The notes below the pieces were generated by a model that made no database searches, was not told the DNA's origin, and worked only from the letters and a program-made list of their open reading frames with translations. Below are positions 56,911-64,000 of a DNA stretch of 64,000 bases, in pieces; positions within the stretch are counted from its first letter, which is position 1, and each line of letters begins with the position of its first letter. Source of the DNA: Nakamurella leprariae (GTDB lineage Bacteria; Actinomycetota; Actinomycetes; Mycobacteriales; Nakamurellaceae); NCBI RefSeq assembly GCF_016918035.1, contig NZ_JAERWK010000010.1:124001-188000 (forward strand), read 5' to 3'. A program made the translations under genes and the position numbers.

Positions 56911-57870
56911 TCAGTCGAAGCCGAGACGGCGCAACTGTTTCGGGTCGCGTTGCCACTCCTTGGCCACCGTGACGTGCAGGTCGAGGTACACCTTGGTCCC
57001 GACGAGCGCCTCGATGCCCGGGCGGGCGCGGGTGCCGATCCGGGACAGCCGGGAGCCCTTGCTGCCGAGGATGATCGCCTTCTGCGAGTCCCGCTCGACG
57101 AAGATGGTGGCGTAGACGTCGGTGAGCGGTGGCCGGCCCGGTTCCCGCTCCCGCGGTCCCATCTCGTCGACGACCACGGCCACCGAATGGGGCAGCTCCT
57201 CGCGCACGCCGTCCAGCGCCGCCTCGCGGACGAGCTCGGCGATGAGCGTCTCGACGGGTTCGTCGGTGAGCTCGGCGTCGGGGTAGAACCGCGGACCCGG
57301 CGGCAGGCAGTCGATGAGCAGGTCGGTCACCACGTCGACCTGGGTGCCGGCGGTGGCCGACACCGGCACCACGTGGGCGAACTCGCGCAGCTGCGCGAGC
57401 GCCTGCAGCTGGGCGGCCACCTGCTCGGGGCGGGCCCGATCGGTCTTGGTCACGATGCCGACGACCGGGCTGCGCGGCGCCTCCTTGGTCAGGTCGGCCG
57501 CGATGCGCCGGTCCCCCGGGCCGATCGGCTCGTCCGCCGGGACGCAGAAGCCGACCACGTCGACGTCGCTCCACACCGAGCGGATCAGATCGCCGAGGCG
57601 CTCGCCGAGCAGGGTCCGCGGCTTGTGCATGCCCGGCGTGTCCACGATGACCAGCTGGGCGTCGGGGCGAGTGACGATGCCGCGGATGGCCCGCCGGGTG
57701 GTCTGCGGCTTGTCCGAGGTGATGGCGATCTTGCTGCCCACCACCGCGTTCAGCAGCGTCGACTTGCCCACGTTCGGCCGGCCGACGAAACACGCGAAGC
57801 CGGAGCGGTGCTCGGGGCCGGGCGGGGGCAGCGGCTGTCGCGGAGCCGGGCTCTCGGGGCCGGTGGTCAC
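56911..57870 (-). CDS. era: Era, ribosome-assembly GTPase
   Basis: A 319-residue GTPase that binds the 3' end of 16S rRNA during 30S maturation. G1 GRPNVGKSTLLNAV near residue 31, G2/switch KPQTTRRAIRG, G3 DTPGMHKP, G4 in TKTD (family usually NKxD), G5 VSATAGTQV, then a KH domain with ATIFVERDSQKAIILGSKGS and the C-terminal KVYLDLHVTVAKEW. Start GTG 57870 overlaps the upstream stop. Last gene of the phoH-ybeY-hemolysin operon. Confidence 0.95.
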   Translation of the reverse strand: MTTGPESPAPRQPLPPPGPEHRSGFACFVGRPNVGKSTLLNAVVGSKIAITSDKPQTTRRAIRGIVTRPDAQLVIVDTPGMHKPRTLLGERLGDLIRSVWSDVDVVGFCVPADEPIGPGDRRIAADLTKEAPRSPVVGIVTKTDRARPEQVAAQLQALAQLREFAHVVPVSATAGTQVDVVTDLLIDCLPPGPRFYPDAELTDEPVETLIAELVREAALDGVREELPHSVAVVVDEMGPREREPGRPPLTDVYATIFVERDSQKAIILGSKGSRLSRIGTRARPGIEALVGTKVYLDLHVTVAKEWQRDPKQLRRLGFD

Positions 57871-58274
57871 GGGGTCACCTGCCGCAGCACGGACCCGGAC
57901 GGATCCACCGTGATCAGCAGCGCGGCGCCGAGTTCGGCCACCGCGGCCCGCCCGATCGGCACGTCCCCAGCCTGGGCACCACGGTCGGCGTCGGTGTCGT
58001 CCGACCCGTCGGTGACCACGACGGCCGCCTCCAACCGACGGGCGCCGGAGGACACGGCCGCGGCCACGGCCGCCTGCAGCGCGGACAGTCCCAGCGAAGC
58101 GAGCCGGACGTCGCCGGCGGCGTAGGTCCGGCCGTCGTCGTCGCGCACCGCCGCCCCGGTCGGGGTCCCGGCGCGGCCCCGGGCGCCACGGGCCAGCACG
58201 ACCAGCTTGGCGTCCTCGGGATCGGTCACGGCCTCGTCGGACGGGCCGGCGGACGGCGTGGCTGGGTCGGTCAT
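57867..58274 (-). CDS. Cytidine deaminase-like protein lacking the zinc site
   Basis: A 135-residue protein between the CBS-domain gene and era, the place held in actinobacteria by a cytidine deaminase-fold protein (Rv2365c). The fold pattern is GAAVRDDDGRTYAAGDVRLA, LGLSALQAAVAAAVSSGARR and LGAALLITVDPSG, but the catalytic HAE/CAE and PCxxC residues are absent, so deamination is not expected. It overlaps both neighbours by four bases. Its role may be structural or regulatory in the era operon. Confidence 0.7.
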   Translation of the reverse strand: MTDPATPSAGPSDEAVTDPEDAKLVVLARGARGRAGTPTGAAVRDDDGRTYAAGDVRLASLGLSALQAAVAAAVSSGARRLEAAVVVTDGSDDTDADRGAQAGDVPIGRAAVAELGAALLITVDPSGSVLRQVTP

Positions 58275-60259
58275 CGCTGCACCTGTTCCTCGGAGCTGGG
58301 TCGGGTCGTGCCAGGGCCGGTCGCGCCGGCTCGGGTCGCAGTGGGTCCGGTCGCAGTGGGTCCGGTCGCAGTGGGTCCGGTCGCAGTGGGTCCGGTCGCA
58401 GTGCCGTCCGGATCGGCCGAACGTGGCCGGTCGACACCGACGGTCGGGAGGACGGTCGGGGGGACGGTCAGGTTCGGCCGAACGGTTCCGTCCGGCCGAT
58501 CGTCGGTCGACCCGCCGCCGGGCGCTGGGGCTGCCGCATCCACTGGTGCTGCCACATCCGCTGCAGCTGGCTCATCCGGAGCGGCGTCCGACGCGGCCGT
58601 CCGGTCGGTGGCGGCCCGTTCCGCCGCCCGGCGGGCGGCCTTGCGGGCGGCCTTGGCCGCCTTGCGGGCGCGGCGCCGTTCGTCGTCGTCGGACGAGGCA
58701 CTGTCCGGGGCCGGGTCCGACCCGGTGGACTCCGGCCGGGCGGAGGCCTCGTCCACGGTGTCGACGGACCCGTCCGGCTCGTCGGTGGTGTCGGCCGTCC
58801 GGTCGGTGTCGGCCCGGTCGGCCGGCTCGTCACGGAGCAGCGCCTCCTCGCGCTCGCGGCGTTCGCGCTCCTGCCGTTCCCGGTCCTCGTCCTGCTGACG
58901 GCGCCGCTCCGCGAGTTCGGCCGGGGTGAGTCGGCGCACGGTCACGGCCAGAACCCGTGGGCGACCGCGTCGGTCCCGTCCGTCCTCGCCGACCAGCTGC
59001 AGGCCCTCGATCTCGGCCACCGATCCGGGCAGCGGCACCCGGCCCAGCAGCTGGGCGAGCAGGCCGCCGACGGTCTCGACCTCCTCGGCCGGCAGGTCGA
59101 TGCCGAACAGGTCGCCGAGATCCTCGACGGCCAGTCGGGCGGACACCCGCACCCGGCCGTCGTCCAGGTGCTCGATCGGTGGCGGCGCGTCCGCGTCGTA
59201 CTCGTCGGTGATCTCACCGACGATCTCCTCGAGCACGTCCTCGATGGTGACGATGCCGGCCACGCCGCCGTACTCGTCGATCACGACGGTGAAGTGGCTG
59301 TGGCTGAGCTGCATCTCGCGCAGCAACTCGTCCGCCCGCTTGGAGTCCGGCACGAAGACCGCCGGTCGCATCACGGCCGAGACCGACGGTCCGCTGACGT
59401 CGACCGGACCTCGCCCGGCGTCCGGGCCGTCCGGCGCCGGGTCGTCGATCTCGACCAGCAGCGCGGCGATCAGGTCCTTGACGTAGGCGACCCCGACCAC
59501 ATCGTCGATGTCCTCGCCGATCACCGGGATGCGGGACATGCCGGAGCGACTGGCCAACTGCAGCGCCTGACGGGTCGAGCGGTCCGCCTCGATCCAGATC
59601 ATCTCGGTGCGCGGCACCATCACCTCGCGGGCGATGGTGTCGCCCAGCTCGAACACGCTCTGCAGCATCTCGCGCTCGGTCTCCTCGACCAGGCCGCGGC
59701 GGCCGGCGATGTCGACCAGCTCACGCAGCTCGATGTCGGAGGTGAACGGGCCCTCGCGGAACCCCTTGCCCGGGGTGATGGCGTTGCCCAGCAGGATGAG
59801 CAGGGACGCGACCGGCGAGAGCACCTTGGCCAGACCGCGGGTCGCGGTGGCCAGGGCCAGACCGACCCGGTACGGGTGCTGGCGACCGATGGTCCGCGGC
59901 AGCACGCCGACCACCACGTAACAGACGACGATCATGACCAGGACGGCGATGAGGCCGATCCACCACCGGAAGCCCCAGGTGCTGAAGACGACCGCGGACA
60001 GCACCACGGTCGCGGTCAGTTCGGTGCTGAGCCGGAGCAACAGCAACAGGTTCGTGTACCGCGGTCGGTCCGAGACGATCCGCAGCAGCGACGCCGCCCC
60101 GCGGCGTCCCTCGCGGTGCAACTCCTCGACCCGCGCCGGGGAGGCCATCGCGATGGCCGCGTCGGCGGCGGCCAGCAGCCCGGCCACCGGCAGCAGCACG
60201 GCCGCGGCCACGACCAGCAGGACGTCGAGGGCGTCGAAGGGGGTCATCGGCCGTCCCAC
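58271..60259 (-). CDS. CNNM/CBS-domain membrane protein (hemolysin C/CorC family)
   Basis: A 662-residue protein. Residues ~1-190 are the DUF21/CNNM membrane domain (LVVAAAVLLPVAGLLAAADA; GLIAVLVMIVVCYVVVGVLP); two CBS motifs follow (REVMVPRTEMIWIEADRSTR and VSAVMRPAVFVPDSKRADEL), then the CorC/HlyC domain to about residue 455. Relatives transport or sense Mg2+/Co2+. Beyond it is an unusual ~200-residue disordered tail: a charged helix rich in R/E, RKAAKAARKAARRAAERAA, and a GPTAT repeat. It belongs to the phoH-era operon. Confidence 0.87.
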   Translation of the reverse strand: MGRPMTPFDALDVLLVVAAAVLLPVAGLLAAADAAIAMASPARVEELHREGRRGAASLLRIVSDRPRYTNLLLLLRLSTELTATVVLSAVVFSTWGFRWWIGLIAVLVMIVVCYVVVGVLPRTIGRQHPYRVGLALATATRGLAKVLSPVASLLILLGNAITPGKGFREGPFTSDIELRELVDIAGRRGLVEETEREMLQSVFELGDTIAREVMVPRTEMIWIEADRSTRQALQLASRSGMSRIPVIGEDIDDVVGVAYVKDLIAALLVEIDDPAPDGPDAGRGPVDVSGPSVSAVMRPAVFVPDSKRADELLREMQLSHSHFTVVIDEYGGVAGIVTIEDVLEEIVGEITDEYDADAPPPIEHLDDGRVRVSARLAVEDLGDLFGIDLPAEEVETVGGLLAQLLGRVPLPGSVAEIEGLQLVGEDGRDRRGRPRVLAVTVRRLTPAELAERRRQQDEDRERQERERREREEALLRDEPADRADTDRTADTTDEPDGSVDTVDEASARPESTGSDPAPDSASSDDDERRRARKAAKAARKAARRAAERAATDRTAASDAAPDEPAAADVAAPVDAAAPAPGGGSTDDRPDGTVRPNLTVPPTVLPTVGVDRPRSADPDGTATGPTATGPTATGPTATGPTATRAGATGPGTTRPSSEEQVQR
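58338..58402. repeat. 15-bp tandem repeat at the 3' end of the CBS-domain gene
   Basis: Four full direct copies of a 15-base unit (GCAGTGGGTCCGGTC phase) plus a partial copy encode the GPTAT pentapeptide array on the reverse strand. Copies are identical, so the array is recent. Confidence 0.85.
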
Positions 60260-60365
60260 CCGTCATCGACGCGGCCGGCGCCGGAGTGCAGGGACCCGCC
60301 CCGGCCGGCGCGCAGCGGGTCCACCGCCGGCGGGTGGGGCGGGCCGGGTCTGTCGCCGCCCGCGG

Positions 60366-60839
60366 TCACCGCGGGTTCCCGGCGCGCTGGTCCCACCAGC
60401 CGTCGAGCAGTTCGTTCTGCAGCCGGAACATCTCGCGTTCCTCGTCCGGTTCGGCGTGGTCGAAACCCAGCAGGTGCAGGATGCCGTGCACGGTCAGCAG
60501 TTGCAGCTCGTCGTCCAGCGAGTGCCCGCCGGTGCGGGCCTGCTCGGTGGCCACCTCCGGGCACAGGACGACGTCCCCGAGCAGGGCGGGACCGGGGCCG
60601 GTCTCGTTGGGCCGGCGCGCGGTGTCCAGCTCGTCCATCGGGAAGCTCATCACGTCGGTCGGACCGGGCTCGTCCATCCACTTGACGTGCAGCTCGGTCA
60701 TCGCCTCGACGTCCACGAGCAGCACCGACAGCTCGGCGAGCTCGTCGATGCCCATCTGCCCGAGCACGAAGCGGGAGACCTCGACGAGCGCCGGCTCATC
60801 GACACCGACCCCGGACTCGTTGGCCACCTCAACGGTCAT
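60366..60839 (-). CDS. ybeY: YbeY endoribonuclease / 16S rRNA maturation factor
   Basis: A 157-residue zinc enzyme with the diagnostic [11 protein letters not shown] motif (three His ligands) near residue 114, plus [20 protein letters not shown]. YbeY takes part in 16S rRNA 3'-end processing and ribosome quality control, acting with Era, encoded in the same operon. ATG 60839 overlaps the phoH stop. Length is normal. Confidence 0.95.
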   Translation of the reverse strand: MTVEVANESGVGVDEPALVEVSRFVLGQMGIDELAELSVLLVDVEAMTELHVKWMDEPGPTDVMSFPMDELDTARRPNETGPGPALLGDVVLCPEVATEQARTGGHSLDDELQLLTVHGILHLLGFDHAEPDEEREMFRLQNELLDGWWDQRAGNPR

Positions 60840-62185
60840 CGGTCCCGGTCCCATCGCTGCTCGCCGGCGGGCCGGCCGCCCTGCTCACGACCGTGCTGGG
60901 CGGGGCCGGTGTGCGCGCGTCCGGTGTGCCGGCTCCGCGCCGGGTTGCGGTCCTGCCGGTCGGGGGAAGGATCGGTGTTCGCCGCGTCCCACCGCTCGTA
61001 GGCGTCGACGATGTCGCCGACCAGGCGGTGCCGGACCACGTCCGACGAGGTCAGCGTGGGGAACTCGACGTCGTCGACGTGCCGCAGGATGTCCCGCACG
61101 ACGGACAGGCCGGAGCGCTGCCCCCCGGGCAGGTCGACCTGGGTGACGTCGCCGGTGACCACGATCTTCGAGCCGAACCCGAGCCGGGTCAGGAACATCT
61201 TCATCTGCTCGGGCGTGGTGTTCTGCGCCTCGTCGAGGATGATGAACGCGTCGTTCAGCGTCCGTCCCCGCATGTACGCCAGCGGCGCCACCTCGATCGT
61301 CCCGGCCGCCATGAGGCGCGGGATCGACTCCGGGTCGAGCATGTCGTGCAGCGCGTCGTACAGCGGGCGCAGGTACGGGTCGATCTTGTCCGACAGGGTG
61401 CCGGGCAGGAAGCCGAGCCGTTCGCCGGCCTCCACCGCCGGCCGGGTCAGGATGATCCGGTTGACCTGCTTGGCCTGCAGCGCCTGCACCGCCTTGGCCA
61501 TGGCCAGGTAGGTCTTGCCGGTCCCGGCCGGGCCGATGCCGAAGACGATGGTGTTGGCGTCGATGGCATCGACGTACCGCTTCTGGTTCAGCGTCTTGGG
61601 CCGGATGGTGCGGCCCCGGCGGGAGATGATGTTCAGCCCCAGCACCGCCGCGGGGCTCTCCGGACCGCCGGCGGCGGTCGGGCCCGCGTCCGGTGACGCG
61701 GCCGTCGCGGCGTCGGTCAGCATCCCCACCGTGCGGCGCACGGTGTCCGGAGTGATGACCGATCCCTGCTCCTGCAGCGTCAACAGTTCGCGGACGGACC
61801 GCTCGGCCAGGGCGACGTCCTCGGGCGCGCCGCGCAGGGTGATCCGGTTGCCCCGCACGTGGATGTCGGCTGCCAGGGACTGCTCGAGCTGGCGCAGCAG
61901 CACGTCACCCGAGCCGAGCAGGCCGACCATCGCCCGTTCGTCCGCGACCACCAGCACCGAGGTGGCGCTGCGGTCGGCATCCGGACCGGCCGCGGCCCGG
62001 GCCGACGCAACCGCCGAGGTCGGGACCGGATGGACCCGGTCCGGCTCGGCGCCTCGAAGGACCGGATCGGGGTCCGCGTCCCGCCCGGCTGACTGACCGG
62101 TGGTCCGTGCGGCGGGGTCGCTGGGGGGAACGCGCCGCCCGGTCGGAGGAGTGTTCCGATCGGAGGCCGAGGTGGGGTCCGGCAC
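60836..62185 (-). CDS. phoH: PhoH-family ATPase (KH-like plus PhoH domain)
   Basis: A 449-residue protein. An N-terminal disordered extension (~60 residues) precedes a KH-like RNA-binding region ([20 protein letters not shown]) and the PhoH P-loop: [57 protein letters not shown] and [14 protein letters not shown]. The C-terminal ~45 residues are basic and low complexity. PhoH is an RNA-linked helicase-like ATPase by family. GTG 62185 opens the phoH-ybeY-hemolysin-deaminase-like-era operon. Confidence 0.93.
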   Translation of the reverse strand: MPDPTSASDRNTPPTGRRVPPSDPAARTTGQSAGRDADPDPVLRGAEPDRVHPVPTSAVASARAAAGPDADRSATSVLVVADERAMVGLLGSGDVLLRQLEQSLAADIHVRGNRITLRGAPEDVALAERSVRELLTLQEQGSVITPDTVRRTVGMLTDAATAASPDAGPTAAGGPESPAAVLGLNIISRRGRTIRPKTLNQKRYVDAIDANTIVFGIGPAGTGKTYLAMAKAVQALQAKQVNRIILTRPAVEAGERLGFLPGTLSDKIDPYLRPLYDALHDMLDPESIPRLMAAGTIEVAPLAYMRGRTLNDAFIILDEAQNTTPEQMKMFLTRLGFGSKIVVTGDVTQVDLPGGQRSGLSVVRDILRHVDDVEFPTLTSSDVVRHRLVGDIVDAYERWDAANTDPSPDRQDRNPARSRHTGRAHTGPAQHGREQGGRPAGEQRWDRDR

Positions 62186-62275
62186 CGGCTGAGTTTCGCC
62201 TACTTCCGCTGAGTGGGGGACTGGCTGCCTGACGAGCTGCTGGTGGCGACGGGCGACGGCCGCACCTGGGTCTCG

Positions 62276-62304
62276 ATGCTACCGTCGCCGACCCGGTTGA
62301 TCGA
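62276..62304 (-). promoter_or_regulatory. Candidate promoter of the phoH-era operon
   Basis: On the reverse strand TAGCAT (62276-62281) is a good -10 box, with TCGATC 17 bases upstream as a weak -35. It lies about 90 bases before the phoH start in the 166-base gap after the exporter permease. Assignment is by eye only. Confidence 0.35.
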
Positions 62305-62351
62305 CGACCGACCGGACGCACCCGGCCTCCCGGCCGGGCCACCCGTTCCGG

Positions 62352-63155
62352 TCACCGGGCGGCCACCCGCTGGTACTTGCGGATGGAGAGCGGGACGAAG
62401 ACCAGCAGCAGCCCGAGCATCCACAGCCCGCTGTAGAGCACGGGGTGCTGCAGCGGCCAGACGTCCGGCGGCGGCAGTTGCGGGCTGGTGTTGCCCCACA
62501 GCTCGCGGACCGCCTGGACCAGCGCGGAGATGGGGTTCCACTCCGCGACCACCTTGAGGACGGTCGGGAAGTTGTTGGTCGGCACGAAGGTGTTGGCGAT
62601 GAAGGTGATCGGGAAGATGACGATGAACGAGGCGTTGTTGAACACCTCCGGCGACCGGACGCTGAGACCGATCAGCGCCATCAGCCAGGACACCGAGTAG
62701 GCGAACAGCAGCAGCAGCCCGAATCCGGCCAGGGCCTCCAGCACCGTGCCGTTGATCCGCCACCCGACCAGCAGCCCGGTGATGACCATGACCACCATGC
62801 TCACCACGTTGATGCCGACGTCGGCGAAGGTGCGCCCGACCAGGACCGCCGACCGGGCCATCGGCAGCGAGCGGAACCGGTCGATGAGGCCCTTGGTCAT
62901 GTCCTCGGCCAGCGAGGTCCCGGTGAAGCTGCTGCCGAACACCACCGTCTGCGCGAAGATCCCGGCCATGAGGAAGTCGACGTAGTCGACGCCCGGCAGC
63001 GGGATCGCGCTGCCGAAGATGTACGTGAAGAGCAGCACGAACATGATCGGCGACAACGTCGAGAAGACCAGCACGTCCGGCACACGCCTGATCTTGAGCA
63101 GGTTGCGCTTGGTGACCACCAGGCCGTCCGCGACGGCCATGCCCACGGAGCTCAT
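62352..63155 (-). CDS. ABC-2 type exporter permease (DrrB-like)
   Basis: A 267-residue permease with six membrane spans, e.g. LSPIMFVLLFTYIFGSAIPL, VVSMVVMVITGLLVGW, LAGFGLLLLFAYSVSWLMAL, FIVIFPITFIANTFVP and LWMLGLLLVFVPLSI. RRVPDVLVFS at the front and EWNPISALVQAVRELWGN near the end are typical of DrrB-like drug exporters. Its ATG overlaps the ATPase stop (ATGA), so the two form a pair. Substrate is unknown; the DrrAB name comes from daunorubicin export. Confidence 0.88.
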   Translation of the reverse strand: MSSVGMAVADGLVVTKRNLLKIRRVPDVLVFSTLSPIMFVLLFTYIFGSAIPLPGVDYVDFLMAGIFAQTVVFGSSFTGTSLAEDMTKGLIDRFRSLPMARSAVLVGRTFADVGINVVSMVVMVITGLLVGWRINGTVLEALAGFGLLLLFAYSVSWLMALIGLSVRSPEVFNNASFIVIFPITFIANTFVPTNNFPTVLKVVAEWNPISALVQAVRELWGNTSPQLPPPDVWPLQHPVLYSGLWMLGLLLVFVPLSIRKYQRVAAR

Positions 63156-64000
63156 CGGGTGACCTCCGCCCGGTCCCGGGCCGGCCGCTCGTCGGGCTTC
63201 CCGTCCGGCTGGACCTCGGCGGCCCGGCCGGTCAGGGTCAGGAAGACATCGTCCAGATCCGGACGGCGCAGACCGACGTCGATCACGGTGACCCGGTCGG
63301 CCACCCGGTCCAGCGCCTCGCGCAGCACGCCGGCACCGCCGCTGACCGGCATGCTGAACGTGCGGTTGGCCTCGTCCAGGTTGGGCCGGTCGAGTCCGAG
63401 CCCGGAGAGTGCGTCGGCCAGCACCGGCAGGTCGGCGGCGTCGGTGACGGTGAACTCGAGCCGCTCCCCACCGACCTGGGCCTTGAGCTCGTCGGCGGTG
63501 CCCCGGGCGATGATCCGCCCGTGATCCACCACGGCGATGCCGTCGGCCAGCCGGTCGGCCTCCTCCAGGTACTGGGTGGTCAGCAGGATGGTGGTGCCCT
63601 CGCCGACCAGCGCGGCGATGAACTCCCACATCGTGATGCGGCTGCGCGGATCCAGCCCGGTCGTCGGCTCGTCCAGGAACAGCACCCGTGGCCGGGCGAT
63701 GAGCGATGCGGCGATGTCCAGCCGCCGACGCATCCCGCCCGAGTAGGTCTTGCTGATCCGGTCGCCCGCGTCGGCCAGGTCGAACTGCTCGAGCAGGGAG
63801 CGGGCCCGGCTCCGGACCTCGGCGCGCGGCAGGTGGTAGAGCCGTCCGGCCATCTCCAGGTTCTCGAAGCCGGTGAGGTACTCGTCGACCGCCGCGTACT
63901 GCCCCGTCACACCGATCACCGCGCGGACCCGGTCGGCGTCCCGCAGCACGTCCAGACCCAGCACCGTGGCCCGCCCGGCGTCCGGCTTGAGCAGCGTGGT
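63152..64000 (-). CDS. ABC transporter ATPase (DrrA-like), 5' end outside window
   Basis: The frame continues to the right edge, so the N-terminus is missing and the Walker A motif lies just outside. Visible are the Q-loop IGVTGQYAAVDEYLTGFENL, the signature YSGGMRRRLDIAASL, Walker B VLFLDEPTTGLDP and the H-loop-like TTQYLEEADRLA (Gln in place of the switch His, as is usual in DrrA). The C-terminal ~90 residues form the family's regulatory domain (DDVFLTLTGR). It powers the adjacent permease. Confidence 0.9.
   Translation of the reverse strand, partial: TTLLKPDAGRATVLGLDVLRDADRVRAVIGVTGQYAAVDEYLTGFENLEMAGRLYHLPRAEVRSRARSLLEQFDLADAGDRISKTYSGGMRRRLDIAASLIARPRVLFLDEPTTGLDPRSRITMWEFIAALVGEGTTILLTTQYLEEADRLADGIAVVDHGRIIARGTADELKAQVGGERLEFTVTDAADLPVLADALSGLGLDRPNLDEANRTFSMPVSGGAGVLREALDRVADRVTVIDVGLRRPDLDDVFLTLTGRAAEVQPDGKPDERPARDRAEVTR

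Overview
The window is high-GC DNA from an actinobacterium. The evidence is WhiB7 with a C-terminal AT-hook, a UPF0182 membrane protein, a PPA1309-family protein, a DUF5679 protein, UvrD2 with a tetracysteine/HRDC tail, and many GTG starts with ATGA/GTGA stop-start overlaps. The order UPF0182 / PPA1309 / PDZ-Lon-like protease / zinc metalloprotease / ThiF-like / AarF kinase / whiB7 / uvrD2 / nudC is the conserved block known from Mycobacterium (Rv3193c-Rv3199c). The genus cannot be fixed from sequence reading alone; a Nakamurella- or Frankia-like lineage is a guess.

Bases 1 to about 26,100 are a prophage cut by the left edge. It holds the 3' part of the large terminase, a few small accessory genes (one a HIT-family protein), a portal, and then directly a contractile-tail baseplate set: LysM protein, M15 peptidase-hub fusion, small spike-like protein, gp25/gpW-like, gpJ-like and gpI-like. 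Tail fibres and surface enzymes follow (LamG, GH16-like, SGNH esterase), with a lysis cassette (amidase, second lysin, r1t-type holin, several small membrane proteins). No capsid, sheath, tube or full tape-measure gene lies between portal and baseplate. The portal 3' end looks frame-shifted and fused to a tape-measure-like tail, so the element is probably a deleted prophage. A secreted GH16-like protein and two small reverse genes follow. The next cluster encodes Cys-rich and nucleotide-metabolism proteins whose gene and domain junctions carry a repeated GGTGCCCGTCACC sequence. An HTH/AT-hook protein and a lipoprotein end the element. No integrase or repressor is visible here.

Bases 26,253-28,581 are the distal part of a Tad/Flp pilus operon (TadC, Flp-like pilin, two TadE/F pseudopilins). 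Its tadA/tadB partners are missing, which suggests the prophage lies inside or against the operon. A DUF4326 gene follows, then a leftward recC-recB-recD operon with overlapping genes, and an initiator tRNA-Met with a strong hairpin after it.

Bases 38,842-53,155 are the conserved actinobacterial block described above, including a long whiB7 leader with an upstream ORF of the kind that controls antibiotic-inducible expression. Bases 53,152-56,252 encode a pair of M16 peptidases (one catalytic, one lacking the zinc site) co-transcribed with nudC. Bases 56,911-62,185 are the phoH-ybeY-CBS/hemolysin-deaminase-like-era operon for RNA and ribosome maturation. The right edge cuts a DrrA/DrrB-type ABC exporter. 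Housekeeping genes from about 29 kb onward are tightly packed, with overlaps indicating polycistronic transcription.
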